A DNA stretch of 64,000 nt, taken from assembly GCA_016124235.1 (NCBI GenBank), contig WGOC01000009.1:1-64000 (forward strand), given 5' to 3'. The first letter of the stretch is position 1; each line of letters opens with the position of its first letter. Below the pieces are notes generated by a model that was not told the DNA's origin, ran no database searches, and saw only the letters and a list, made by a program, of their open reading frames with translations. A program made the position numbers and the translations under genes. Below, in pieces: positions 26,187 to 34,844 of this stretch. This stretch comes from a bacterium. Lineage in GTDB: Bacteria > Verrucomicrobiota > Verrucomicrobiia > Limisphaerales > RI-55.

Positions 26187-26429
26187 TCGATTTCCTTTCT
26201 TGGTTGATCGTCCAGTTGCAAAGTTTTAGCGCAGCCTAAACAAGGGCGGTGGATATTGGTGGTCCTGGCTCAAATTTGGATCTCATGGCTCGGTGTCTCC
26301 CGGTCGCAAACCGAAACATTTTCCTCTGAAACGCGATTGTCCTTTTACACCCGGCGGTGCGAAGTGCAAGTCCAAACTGGTCGTTAACGACATGGTAGTA
26401 TTTCGCTCTTCCTGCTTTTTGTCCGGGCC

Positions 26430-26651
26430 ATGCCGGCAGGAAAACCACATCGCCGCCTCTTGGGCGAGGCCGTCCGGACCGAACGTAAAAAGGCCGGGTT
26501 CAGTCAGGAAAAGCTGGCGGAACGATCCGACCTTTCGACGGTTTTCATCAGCCGGGTCGAGCGGGGGAAGGAATCTCCGTCGGTGGATTCTCTCGTGAAA
26601 ATTGCCCGAGCTTTGAAGGTTCGCGTGCGCGATCTGGTGGCTGCCTTCTGA
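26430..26651 (+). CDS. XRE-family helix-turn-helix regulator
   Basis: A 73-residue Cro/CI-type single-domain regulator with LGEAVRTERKKAGFSQEKLA, the recognition helix region STVFISRVERGKESPSV and the closing LVKIARALKVRVRDLV. It is transcribed divergently from the second RHS operon, 243 bp away, so it could control that operon or the island's mobility genes. There is no effector domain. Confidence 0.9.
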   Translation: MPAGKPHRRLLGEAVRTERKKAGFSQEKLAERSDLSTVFISRVERGKESPSVDSLVKIARALKVRVRDLVAAF

Positions 26652-26916
26652 ATGTCGCTCGGGGTGAACTGCTGTCGCCGGGGTAATTCGCGGCTTCGGA
26701 GTTTTGACTTCCTCAGCCATCCGGTGAAAGCCGCCATGATTTTTCTTGAAAACGAGCCTGTTCGGATGGCTGGTCGTTTTCTGCGGACAACGTTCCTTGA
26801 ATGCACCGATTTTTTCCACCGGTGAAAGTCATACACCGCTCCCTGATTTCTGAACAGGGTACGAAATGGTACCCCCCTCCATCTTCAGGAATCTGAGCCG
26901 GGTGGTATGGGCGATG

Positions 26917-27600
26917 CTAAGGTTCCGCCGCTTGAACCGTGGCCAATCCACTCGACTTCCGTTTCAGCCCACGCCATTTGGAGATTGCCTCTGTCTTGTT
27001 GCCGACGTGAAGTTTCGCGAAGATTTTGTGCTGTAGTTTGTGAACGACTGCGTGGCTGATTCCCAGCTTGTCGGCGGCTTCCTTGTAGAGCAGTCCCCGC
27101 GCAAAACACTTCATGAGTTCGTTTTCCCGTGGGGTCAGCCCCGAACGGTGTCCATGCAAATCCGTGGGACGTGTGCTGTGCCCGGATTCCCGGTTGCGCG
27201 GGCGGCTGCCTCGGCGGACAACGGCGAACTTGAGCGCGGCGAGGTACTGATCCGGGGCGACCGGTTTGATCAAATAGGAGTCGGCTCCGCACCGCCTGGC
27301 ATTTTCAATCGAGGCCGCGTCGCCGCAGCCCGTCACCATGATGATTTTGAGCCGGGGCAGCATCTGTTTCAGGTGTTTCGTGCATTCGATGCCATCAACG
27401 TCCGGCATACAAATATCCATCAACACCAAATCAGGGTGCATGCGCGGAAGATCAGCCAGAGCCTGCGCCGCACTGGAAAAAGAACCCGCACAACTGAAAT
27501 CCTGCGCGCCATCCAGCATGTCCTTGATCAAAAGGCACACATCCTCGTCGTCATCAACGACTGCCACACGGATTTTTCTTCGGGCTGGCCCCTTTGCCAT
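26917..27600 (-). CDS. NarL/FixJ-type response regulator
   Basis: A 227-residue protein with a receiver domain (about 10-130; acidic pocket VVDDDED, phosphoacceptor D62 in LVLMDICMPD, K in LIKPV) and a LuxR-type DNA-binding domain (about 155-215; LTPRENELMKCFARGLLYKEAADKLGIS split over the helix-turn-helix). The linker is unusually charged. A clear AAGGTGAC ribosome site precedes the ATG. No histidine kinase is adjacent, so its partner is elsewhere. Target genes are unknown. Confidence 0.9.
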   Translation of the reverse strand: MAKGPARRKIRVAVVDDDEDVCLLIKDMLDGAQDFSCAGSFSSAAQALADLPRMHPDLVLMDICMPDVDGIECTKHLKQMLPRLKIIMVTGCGDAASIENARRCGADSYLIKPVAPDQYLAALKFAVVRRGSRPRNRESGHSTRPTDLHGHRSGLTPRENELMKCFARGLLYKEAADKLGISHAVVHKLQHKIFAKLHVGNKTEAISKWRGLKRKSSGLATVQAAEP

Positions 27601-27898
27601 GACAAGTCACCTTCCCTGCAATTACGCGAACGATCCGAAGCAAGGTATCCAATCGAGTGAAGCCTGCAACTGATGCCATCGCACGTCTTCGCGACCTTTG
27701 AACGTCGCTTCAGCCCGGCTGCCACGCAACCGGTTTGTCAAGACAGTCAGATGAACGCCGCTGGTGCATATCTCATTTCTGGTTGGTCGAAGACGCGACG
27801 CGCTTTTGAGCAGGCGAACTGCCAGTGGGCCTGCGCCCCCGCCATGCACAAAACAACGATGCTTGCTCCTGAAACGAGCGCACCAATCGGCGGAGTTG
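27601..27898. other. Gap between two response regulator genes
   Basis: About 300 bp with no supported gene. The overlapping open frames on both strands have no recognisable domain or good start. It probably contains the promoter of the NarL-type regulator; no motif could be named. Confidence 0.35.
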
Positions 27899-28282
27899 CT
27901 ACACGGTGGAGAGTTTGGCATGGGAAAGCAGGCGTGTAACAAACGAACGCGCATCGAACGGCTTGGTGATGTAATCCGCCGCGCCGACTTCACGGCTGCG
28001 CTGAAAGTCCCCATCGGCCATCCGTCCAGAAACGAACACCACCGGGGTATGCTGCGATTGCGGGTCCTGCTTCAGACGGGAGCAAACCTCAAAGCCGCTC
28101 ATTGCGGGCAGATCAATATCCAGCGTAATCAGATCGAAGCGCCCGTCCCCGACCAGCCGCAGCCCCTCCTCTCCCGATTGCGCTCCGGTAACGTCGCATC
28201 CGACGCGCGCCAGCACCTTCATCATAAGGGTCCGCAGCTCCGGTTGATCCTCGATTACCAAAATCCTCACCTGTTCAGCCAT
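27899..28282 (-). CDS. Single-domain response regulator (CheY-like receiver)
   Basis: A 127-residue receiver domain only: acidic residues in VIEDQPE, phosphoacceptor D55 in LITLDIDLP, conserved S in VVFVSGR and K in YITKPFD. There is no output domain, so it acts through protein contacts or phosphorelay. A strong GGAGG ribosome site precedes its ATG. It lies upstream of the NarL-type regulator in the same direction, about 300 bp away, and no kinase is adjacent. Confidence 0.9.
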   Translation of the reverse strand: MAEQVRILVIEDQPELRTLMMKVLARVGCDVTGAQSGEEGLRLVGDGRFDLITLDIDLPAMSGFEVCSRLKQDPQSQHTPVVFVSGRMADGDFQRSREVGAADYITKPFDARSFVTRLLSHAKLSTV

Positions 28283-28436
28283 ATCATGTCCTCCGCCCTG
28301 GGCCGCCTAAACCGGTGGCTTCCTCCGTCATTCGCGGGCCGAAAATGAAGCCCGATTCTCCCCGGCACTCCCAGTGCGCCGGACTGTGACTCATGTCACA
28401 ACCACTGTCAAGCCGGTTCCCGTTTATGACTGGGGC

Positions 28437-28697
28437 GTGTCAAAAGCCAGTTTGCGAGAGGCCATCATTTCAAACGTCGTCCGGTTGCTGCGTGAGGAAC
28501 GCGAGAAACGCGGGTTTTCGATGAATGGGGTCGCCCAACGCGCCGGGCTCTCCCACTCCATTGTCAGCCTGGTCGAACGGGACCTGCGAAACCCCACGTT
28601 GGACACGCTGCTGCGCATTGCTGAAGCCATTGGCGTGGATTTGGGTGAAGTCATCATACGCGCAGGCCGGGCGGCTTCCCGGCAGCGGGCGAAGTGA
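28437..28697 (+). CDS. XRE-family helix-turn-helix regulator
   Basis: Cro/CI-type regulator: VVRLLREEREKRGFSMNGVA, recognition helix HSIVSLVERDLRNPTLDTL and RIAEAIGVDLGEVI. The frame has no ATG before the domain. A GTG at 28437 after TGGGGC gives 86 residues and is preferred here; a GTG at 28374 would add 21 unconserved residues. It is divergent from the CheY-like gene and precedes the integrase-proximal accessory genes, so it may act as an element repressor. Confidence 0.83.
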   Translation: MSKASLREAIISNVVRLLREEREKRGFSMNGVAQRAGLSHSIVSLVERDLRNPTLDTLLRIAEAIGVDLGEVIIRAGRAASRQRAK

Positions 28698-29044
28698 GTT
28701 GTTCAGTCGCCCCGCCGCCGTCCTGGCTGGCCCCATCTCGAATCGCCGCCTTGTCAACGGTTGCGGCGTCTACCTGCTTGTGCTATCGGTCTTCTTGAGA
28801 CGAGTGACTTTGCAACTCGGTTCTCCTTCACCCACAATGGGGCCGGACTCTTGTCCGGTATCTTCAAATCCTCTGATAGGTCAGGCAAATGCCTGCTTTT
28901 CCCTCAATTGAGGCTCCAACGGCGAGAGCTTGACCGCTGGCCGTGTCAGGCTTGATGAGCCACCGCTCCACGCTTGTCCACCTTTTGTTGCGGGACTGTG
29001 CGCGATGAAGCGGCGAAGTGGTAGCAAACTGAAACGAAAGGAAA
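28698..29044. other. Gene-free stretch before element accessory genes
   Basis: 347 bp with no supported gene. It ends in a purine-rich segment (AAAGGAAA) that serves as the ribosome site of the next gene. No repeat or promoter could be recognised with confidence. Confidence 0.35.
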
Positions 29045-29893
29045 ATGTTTATGCAAATGACGCAAGAAAGGCCGGAGCAAAACGCGCTGACGATGGACAA
29101 CTGCGCGGCAACTCTCGGTCTGGCAGAATTCAGTCTGTTCGCGCGGGTTCAAACCGGCGACATCAAAGCCGTGCGGGCACGCTCAGGCGAAATGCTGATT
29201 CCAGGCAGCGAAGTGGAACGGCTGGTCAACGGCTTCGCAAACAAGCCATCGGCTCCTGATGGCACAATTCTGCCCGATGGTGTTTTGGGGATACGACCAA
29301 AATACGGCGGGCTGTCCGGCACACAGTTGTTTTATCGAGTGCCGGGCCTTGAGGGACCTTTGACCGAAAAGGTAATTCCCGGCTATCGCGCTGCGTTCAG
29401 CGCGATTTTCGGGCAATGGCAATCCATCAAGGGTTTGAACCAGCAATTACAAGGTGATGGCCCTTCGCCCGAGTCGGGCGAAATCAACACGCCTCATGCA
29501 GGCCGTTGGGAAGTCCGCTCGTCGTTGCTCAACCTGAATCCCGGCGAAGTCCTGCTGTGCCAGCGCGGCGATGAATTCGCCGCCATTGAACGTTTTGGCG
29601 AGGATTCGCCCTACGCGAAGATGAATGGCCCGGCGCAAATGCTGTGGGAAGGCAATGACGCCCAAGGCGTGGCCGAGGCTTTCAAGGGCGATGCCCGGCT
29701 GACGCTGGAATTCATGGCCAGTAATCTGACGGCCAAGGCGCAGAAAATCGTTTGGGAACAATTTCCCGATCACCGGCCCGGCCACGTTGTAGCCGCGATT
29801 TCAGAGCGATGCCGACAGGCCATTGCGAATGAGGAAACGATTTCGCAAAGCCAGAAGCTGACCCATTCAACCAGTCGCGGAATGCGCGTTTAA
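29045..29893 (+). CDS. Element accessory protein with N-terminal helix-turn-helix-like region
   Basis: A 282-residue cytosolic protein. Residues about 15-60 (MDNCAATLGLAEFSLFARVQ followed by GDIKAVRARSGEMLIPGSEVERLV) look like an excisionase/MerR-type DNA-binding module; the rest is not recognised. The exact ATG among M1, M3 and M5 is uncertain because AAAGGAAA precedes all three. It forms an operon with the next gene (10 bp gap) and lies near the integrase, so a role in excision, replication or regulation of the element is plausible. Confidence 0.55.
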   Translation: MFMQMTQERPEQNALTMDNCAATLGLAEFSLFARVQTGDIKAVRARSGEMLIPGSEVERLVNGFANKPSAPDGTILPDGVLGIRPKYGGLSGTQLFYRVPGLEGPLTEKVIPGYRAAFSAIFGQWQSIKGLNQQLQGDGPSPESGEINTPHAGRWEVRSSLLNLNPGEVLLCQRGDEFAAIERFGEDSPYAKMNGPAQMLWEGNDAQGVAEAFKGDARLTLEFMASNLTAKAQKIVWEQFPDHRPGHVVAAISERCRQAIANEETISQSQKLTHSTSRGMRV

Positions 29894-29903
29894 GGAGGGC
29901 CAC

Positions 29904-30242
29904 ATGAAACCAGAGAGGCAACATTTCCTTAATTTGACGGACAAACCGGGCCGCACGACGATGGAGGAAGCGGCGTGGTTGCTGGGCTTTGCTCCGCATG
30001 AAATCCCGGTCCTCATGGCCAAGGGTTTGCTGAAACCGCTGGGCCATCCGGCGCACAACGGCCAGAAGTTCTTTCTGGCCTCCACGCTGGAAGACTTGCG
30101 GCGTGATGAAAAATGGTTCAGCAAAGCTTCCGATGCCGTCTGTGACTACTGGCGGTTTAAGAATAGCCGGAAGGGGCAAAGTCCGCCGGATGGCGAGTGC
30201 CAGGGCGCGGATGCGCCCGAATACGCGGATGCAAAGAAGTGA
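29904..30242 (+). CDS. Small helix-turn-helix accessory protein
   Basis: A 112-residue protein with TMEEAAWLLGFAPHEIPVLM and GLLKPLGHPAHNGQKFF, the pattern of an excisionase-like winged helix (helix-turn-helix plus wing). It has a very strong ribosome site, AAGGAGG, five bases before the ATG, and follows the previous gene by 10 bp. The tail after residue 85 is low complexity. Its position next to the integrase suggests a recombination directionality or regulatory role; this is inferred. Confidence 0.6.
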   Translation: MKPERQHFLNLTDKPGRTTMEEAAWLLGFAPHEIPVLMAKGLLKPLGHPAHNGQKFFLASTLEDLRRDEKWFSKASDAVCDYWRFKNSRKGQSPPDGECQGADAPEYADAKK

Positions 30243-30250
30243 CCAAGGTG

Positions 30251-30288
30251 CGCGAGCGGACGGACTGTCCGCTCGCGCCGCCTTTTTT
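30251..30288. terminator. Bidirectional-type intrinsic terminator
   Basis: A perfect 11-bp stem, CGCGAGCGGAC and GTCCGCTCGCG, with a five-base loop GGACT, followed by CCGCC and six T. It sits between the converging HTH gene (ending 30242) and the small membrane gene (ending 30288), as expected for a terminator serving the rightward operon. Confidence 0.85.
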
Positions 30289-30569
30289 CAGGCCGCGAAG
30301 GAATCCCCGTCATCATCCGGGGGCGGATCGGATTCCCGCCCGCTGATGGGTGGGGGTAATGGCGGCGGTCGCATCGGAGAATGGATCACGATGATGGAAG
30401 TATGCGCGTGCGCCGATTGTTTCCGCCGCAGTCCACCACTCAGAATCCAAGCGATGAGCGGGATGGAAACGTACACGAGGGCCATATAAAGGTAGTCCCC
30501 GTAATCGTGAATCAGTCCGTCCAGAAACCGAAACACCGGGTCGAGCAAATAGATGGGGTCTTTGTGCAT
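30288..30569 (-). CDS. Small membrane protein of unknown function
   Basis: A 93-residue protein with one clear transmembrane helix (about 28-45, YMALVYVSIPLIAWILSGG) and a proline-rich cytosolic or periplasmic tail with an acidic end (PPPDDDGDS). It has a strong AAAGGAGG ribosome site. It follows the integrase gene by 15 bp in the same direction, so it is probably cotranscribed with it. No family recognised. Confidence 0.6.
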   Translation of the reverse strand: MHKDPIYLLDPVFRFLDGLIHDYGDYLYMALVYVSIPLIAWILSGGLRRKQSAHAHTSIIVIHSPMRPPPLPPPISGRESDPPPDDDGDSFAA

Positions 30570-30584
30570 GGGGTCCTCCTTTGC

Positions 30585-31646
30585 TCAGGCGTTGACGGCT
30601 TGCACCAAAAGTTCATCGGTCTTGCCTCCGGCGAAAGCGGCCCGGCGCTTCTCAAATTCACTCAACGGCGGCACTTTGACTTCCGCGACTTTGGCATAGC
30701 CGTAGTGAACGGCCTTGCTGTTGTGGCCCAGCGCGTCCTGGGCGAAACGCACCGGCATTCCCGCCAGCGCTGCCCGCTGCGCCCACGCATAGCGATAGCT
30801 GTGCAACGTGACGCCTTTGATTTTGAGGCCGCCGCACCGTTGACGAAACTCTGTGGCCCGGTCGCCCGCCCGAACGCTGCGCAGATACGGAAAGAGCGGC
30901 CCGGTTTGGGGCAAGGCCCGCAACTCCGCTGCCGTTTCCTCATCGAAGAACTGCTTGACGCTGGTGCCCGTTTTCTTGCGGGAGAACGCAATCAGACCAT
31001 CCTGCCAGTTGATGTCCTCGGCGTTCAGCAAGGCGAGGTCGGATTGCGACGCGCCAGTATGCCAGGCCAGTTGATAAAACGCCTTGCGCTCGGCATTCTG
31101 CTCGCGGGCGATGATGGCCTGATGTTCCTCCCATTTGATGGCGCGTTTCTTTTTGAACTGAATCTTGGGCCAGCGTTTCTTGGGCAGCACCGGCCACGGC
31201 AACCAGTTCATGTCGAGGGCGAAGTTGTGGATGCGCCGCAAGTAGATGTTGGTCGAAACCGCGCCATTCTCCAGCACCTTCAAAAAGTGGTCGGCGTTGG
31301 TTTCCAGCACCACGACCTTGCGGATGGTGTCGAGGGCCGTGTCTCTGATGGCCGTAAGCCAGCGGTGTTGGGTGTCGCCCTGCTTGAGCTTTGGGATTTC
31401 GTCCATGACGTGCTGCCACGTCCGGGTAGCTCCGGCGGGATCGCCCGCCTTCCAGTACACCCGCGCCAGATGCAGACTGAACGCGGGAGCCTCCTCGTTT
31501 TCATTCCGGGCGGCAACGATGCGGTAGGCTTCGTCCTTGTCGCGGGTCTTGAGAGTTTCCTGCTTCTTGGTGGTGAGGTCTTCGCTGTAGTAAACACCCC
31601 AAGGGCGAAGGAAGACACGGTAGCGTTGTTTCATATTCTCTTTCAT
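30585..31646 (-). CDS. Tyrosine recombinase/integrase adjacent to tRNA-Cys
   Basis: A site-specific recombinase of about 353 residues expected to integrate and excise the element. The catalytic C-terminal half has HSYR (near 282), ALGHNSK (near 304) and the nucleophile tyrosine in VHYGYAK (near 314). In the box where the first catalytic Arg normally occurs (TGLRxxEL) this protein has TGASQSDL, so that Arg is replaced; the truncated relative at 50.9 kb has GASQGD, so this is a family trait. The N-terminal ~150 residues form an AP2/SAM-like arm-binding and core-binding region. An ATG at 31646 is preferred over the TTG at 31664. The gene starts 140 bp from the 3' end of tRNA-Cys, a common attachment arrangement. 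Confidence 0.88.
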   Translation of the reverse strand: MKENMKQRYRVFLRPWGVYYSEDLTTKKQETLKTRDKDEAYRIVAARNENEEAPAFSLHLARVYWKAGDPAGATRTWQHVMDEIPKLKQGDTQHRWLTAIRDTALDTIRKVVVLETNADHFLKVLENGAVSTNIYLRRIHNFALDMNWLPWPVLPKKRWPKIQFKKKRAIKWEEHQAIIAREQNAERKAFYQLAWHTGASQSDLALLNAEDINWQDGLIAFSRKKTGTSVKQFFDEETAAELRALPQTGPLFPYLRSVRAGDRATEFRQRCGGLKIKGVTLHSYRYAWAQRAALAGMPVRFAQDALGHNSKAVHYGYAKVAEVKVPPLSEFEKRRAAFAGGKTDELLVQAVNA

Positions 31647-31786
31647 TTTGAGAACATGAACCAACCCGAACCGATCTCGTCAGCGAGTAGTGGCCGGGTT
31701 TGCCCGGATTATAGCCGCCTTGTGCGGCTACTGAAACTTCCACTGAAACTCGACCGTTTTTCCTCACGAAACCCAATGAAATTGGG

Positions 31787-31861
31787 TGGAGGCGAGGGTC
31801 GGAATCGAACCGACGAATACAGCTTTTGCAGAGCCGTGCCTTACCACTTGGCTACCCCGCC
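31787..31861 (-). tRNA. tRNA-Cys (anticodon GCA)
   Basis: A complete cloverleaf on the reverse strand: acceptor arms GGCGGGG and CCTCGCC (one G-U pair), D arm AGCCAAGTGGTAAGGC, anticodon loop CTGCAAA with GCA, T arm with GGTTCGATTCC, and an encoded CCA end (31787-31789). The integrase lies just beyond its 3' end, so this tRNA is the probable integration site of the element. Confidence 0.95.
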
Positions 31862-31937
31862 ATCCAGTCGAAGTACTCGTTGCGCGACGAGCGCGGGCAA
31901 AATCGGATTCTTTGCCGACGGCGTCAAGCAATTCGCT

Positions 31938-32630
31938 CTATTGTTTCATCGTCGGCCGAGCCCCAAAAAGCGAAGTACCAATTCGCACGATCGTCGAACC
32001 TTCCTCGATCGCCACTTCAAAGTCACCGCTCATCCCCATGCTCAAGTGCGAAAGGGGCGCGCCCAGCCGGTCCTCGCATCGGCTTTTCAGCTCGCGCAGC
32101 TGCCGAAAGTAAGGACGAACTTTTTCGGCTGCAGTCACATAAGGCGCGATCGTCATCAGTCCGTGTATTTCAAGTCGCGGCAAGTCATTGAGCGCTTCGA
32201 GTTCGTCCAAAAGTCGGGTCGGCGCATAGCCGAACTTGCTGGATTCGCCCGCAACGTTGACTTCGAGCAGGATCGGCATGGTCTTGGAAATCTGCTCACA
32301 ACGTCGGTTGATCTCCCCGGCCAGGCTCAACGAATCCACACTTTGGATCATGGAGAATAATTGCACTGCATCCCGGCATTTATTCGACTGCAAGTGACCA
32401 ATCATGTGCCATTGCAACGATCCGGCACACAACGGGATTTTCGCCTTCGCTTCCTGAACTTTGCTTTCACCGAAGACCAGTTGCCCCTGAGCCGCGGCTT
32501 CGACAATGGCTTCCACCGGCTGCCCCTTGCTGACGGCTTGAAGAACGACGCTCGTGACCGGACGCTGGGCGCGATCACACGCAGCTGCGATTCGTCGCTG
32601 GATATCGGCCAAGTTTTTAGCAACGGACAT
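31938..32630 (-). CDS. YggS/PLPBP-family pyridoxal phosphate-binding protein
   Basis: A 230-residue PLP-homeostasis protein. It has the PLP lysine in LQAVSKGQP, the family motifs FGESKVQEAKAK, WHMIGHLQSNK, VNVAGESSKFG, GLMTIAP, LSMGMSGDFEVAIEEGST and the closing RIGTSLFGAR. The ATG at 32630 matches the usual N-terminus; an upstream start would add unconserved residues. It is transcribed towards tRNA-Cys, 77 bp away. The protein has no known catalysis and buffers cellular PLP. Confidence 0.95.
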   Translation of the reverse strand: MSVAKNLADIQRRIAAACDRAQRPVTSVVLQAVSKGQPVEAIVEAAAQGQLVFGESKVQEAKAKIPLCAGSLQWHMIGHLQSNKCRDAVQLFSMIQSVDSLSLAGEINRRCEQISKTMPILLEVNVAGESSKFGYAPTRLLDELEALNDLPRLEIHGLMTIAPYVTAAEKVRPYFRQLRELKSRCEDRLGAPLSHLSMGMSGDFEVAIEEGSTIVRIGTSLFGARPTMKQ

Positions 32631-32772
32631 GGGCCAATAATGGGCAACGCGGAACTTGATGACAAGGCCGTGGCGATCAAGGCACATGACTGCCGAATCT
32701 GGGCCCCGAAAAAAGTCGCCAAGAAATCCATTGCCAAAGGCGGAATGGGGTGGCTACTTTCCCGGCTCGGTT

Positions 32773-32850
32773 CGGGGCGTAGCGTAGCCTGGCTAGCGCG
32801 CTTGTTTCGGGTACAAGAGGTCGCGAGTTCGAATCTCGCCGCCCCGACCA
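32773..32850 (+). tRNA. tRNA-Pro (anticodon CGG)
   Basis: Complete cloverleaf: acceptor CGGGGCG paired with CGCCCCG, including the C1-G72 pair typical of bacterial tRNA-Pro; anticodon stem CTTGT/ACAAG with loop TTCGGGT (CGG); T arm GAGTTCGAATCTC; encoded ACCA end. 78 bases. Confidence 0.95.
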
Positions 32851-33036
32851 CTTTCCTCTTTCGTTTTGTTTCCGGTTTAATTTCCAAACGATCTCGGCCC
32901 GCTCCGGAATCTGGATCTCCCTGGCCAGACAGCCATTGCTGCATGAACGTGTTTGGTCATGCCGTTCGGGATCACGTCAGCGTGGCCAAAGATGTTTGAT
33001 CTGGGCTTTCTGCTGGTTGCGCCTTACACCGCCGGT

Positions 33037-34266
33037 ATGCATGGAATTCTTCAGAGATGGCTCCGATTCCCGTTGGCGGCACTTCTCGTGGGATGGGGTC
33101 CGCATGTATTGGGCGCCGGACAACCGACGCCTGCCAATCAGCCGGACGCTGGCAACGGCTCGACCAATTCGGTTTGGTCCGAGTATCCCTACCCCATACC
33201 TGATCGGCCGGCCGCCGGCTCGATTTACCATGTCTCGACTGGGGTCTCTTTGGACGCCGCCGGCGCGCTGTCGATGCTTTCCGGCAGCCGATTGGTTTGT
33301 CTCGGCGAAACACACGACAACCCTGAAGCGCACCGCGTGGAATTGGAAATCATCAAGGGACTTGAAGCGCGTTACCCGGGGCAGATCGCGGTCGGGATGG
33401 AAATGTTTCGCTCGCCGGTGCAACCCGTGCTCGATCAATGGACGCGCGGCGAGATTGACGAGAAGACCATGCTGCGAGGAACGCACTGGTATCAGGACTG
33501 GGGCATGGATTTTGATCTGTATCGTGCGATCCTTGAGTTTGCCCGCGACAAACATATCGATGTCATCGCTCTCAACCCGCCGGAGGAAATTCAGAAGCAG
33601 GCGGCAAAAGATGGGGACGCGCCGATCGATGTTGATCCTTACCAACGCAAGGCGATGGAAGCGGTTTTCGGTGGACACATGGGCGGGCCGAAAATGTTCG
33701 ATTCGTTTCTGCGCGTGCAATTGCTTTGGGAACATTCCATGGCGAATCGCATCGTCGAGTATTGGCGCAGTCCGCGTGGTAAGAAAAAGCGGCTCGTTTC
33801 CATCACCGGCGGCTGGCACGTGCAATATGGATTCGGAGTTCCGAAGAAAGTGATCCAGAAAATGCCGGTTCCGTATTCAATTGTGCAAATTGAGGAAACC
33901 TACGTTCCGCCCGACAAAGCGGATCGATTGATGGACGTAAAGCTGCCTCCGCTGCCCTTGATGCCGGCGAACATTGCGTGGTTCGTTGACTACAAGGATC
34001 TACCCGGCCAGGTGAAACTCGGTGTGTATCTGGACGAAAAGGATGGCGGTATGACCATTACCAAAATCGTTCCAGGATCAGCTGCCGCGGATGCGGAATT
34101 ACCGGCACCCTCGCAGCTCATTTCCATCGACGGCCAACCGATCAAAGACATGGTGGACTTGCATGATGCCCTGAAGGGCAAGCACCCGGGCGACAAGGCC
34201 GAACTAATATTGAAGAGTGGCGAGAAGCGGATCACGCGGAGGTTGGAGTTTGTGAAGAAGCAGTGA
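33037..34266 (+). CDS. ChaN-like (DUF399) secreted protein with C-terminal PDZ domain
   Basis: About 409 residues from the ATG at 33037, with a hydrophobic export signal (LRFPLAALLVGWGPHVLGAG). The ChaN-like domain (about 65-270) has LVCLGETHDNPEAH, VGMEMF, GTHWYQDWG and ITGGWHVQYGFG, typical of haem- or iron-linked ChaN/erythromycin-esterase-like proteins. A PDZ-type domain ends the protein (about 320-405; ITKIVPGSAAADA and IDGQPIKDMVDLHDAL). The precise start is uncertain; 32995 and 32953 are also in frame. Function probably in iron or haem handling at the envelope; inferred from family. Confidence 0.85.
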   Translation: MHGILQRWLRFPLAALLVGWGPHVLGAGQPTPANQPDAGNGSTNSVWSEYPYPIPDRPAAGSIYHVSTGVSLDAAGALSMLSGSRLVCLGETHDNPEAHRVELEIIKGLEARYPGQIAVGMEMFRSPVQPVLDQWTRGEIDEKTMLRGTHWYQDWGMDFDLYRAILEFARDKHIDVIALNPPEEIQKQAAKDGDAPIDVDPYQRKAMEAVFGGHMGGPKMFDSFLRVQLLWEHSMANRIVEYWRSPRGKKKRLVSITGGWHVQYGFGVPKKVIQKMPVPYSIVQIEETYVPPDKADRLMDVKLPPLPLMPANIAWFVDYKDLPGQVKLGVYLDEKDGGMTITKIVPGSAAADAELPAPSQLISIDGQPIKDMVDLHDALKGKHPGDKAELILKSGEKRITRRLEFVKKQ

Positions 34267-34377
34267 TATGGGTGGGGTTCAGCCACGGATGGACACGAAT
34301 CAAACACAGATGTGGTGCCAGACACGATCGAAGGAACCGGGCTAGAACTTCACTTTTCGCTTTTGTTAGGCTCTAAT

Positions 34378-34662
34378 TTATCCGCGCATCTTTCTCCAGC
34401 GACGGTACGCGAGCACTCCAAATTGTGCCACCAACGCAATGACCAAAGCGGGCAATCCAATGAGTAATAAATCCATCAAGAGCAATAACACAGCGTAGCG
34501 AAAACTTACCGGATCACGGCAGTAGTCAATGGCATAGCCTATTATCGTCTCGTTCCCATCTTTGCCGGCAAGCGGCACGAACCAACCGAGAATAAAAAGC
34601 GCTAAGGCGATGAGACTCCAAAGACGAGAGTCGAAACTTCGTTTCTTTTGATCAGCAGTCAT
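34378..34662 (-). CDS. Small two-helix membrane protein
   Basis: A 94-residue protein with two hydrophobic segments (about 12-31 and 55-82) and a basic C-terminus (RRWRKMRG). The topology suggests both ends in the cytoplasm. No family recognised. The ATG at 34662 is preferred over a TTG three codons earlier. Confidence 0.6.
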   Translation of the reverse strand: MTADQKKRSFDSRLWSLIALALFILGWFVPLAGKDGNETIIGYAIDYCRDPVSFRYAVLLLLMDLLLIGLPALVIALVAQFGVLAYRRWRKMRG

Positions 34663-34844
34663 TTTGAGCAACCAGCAATAAATATTGTGGCGGTTTCATG
34701 CGCGTGACACATAAAGCAATGCTGGTCGGTCCTCGCTCGGGCTGGCCTCTTTTCCGCGCCAATATTAATTGAGTTACGGTTGAATTATTGATTCTCACAT
34801 GCCAGCAAGCTGCTGGCAACACACCGCTGGGGCCGCTGCGAACT

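Noticed and set aside
30381..32360. 659-codon open frame on the + strand across integrase, tRNA-Cys and yggS
   Set aside because: It runs antisense through a recombinase, a tRNA and a PLP-binding protein gene, all strongly supported.
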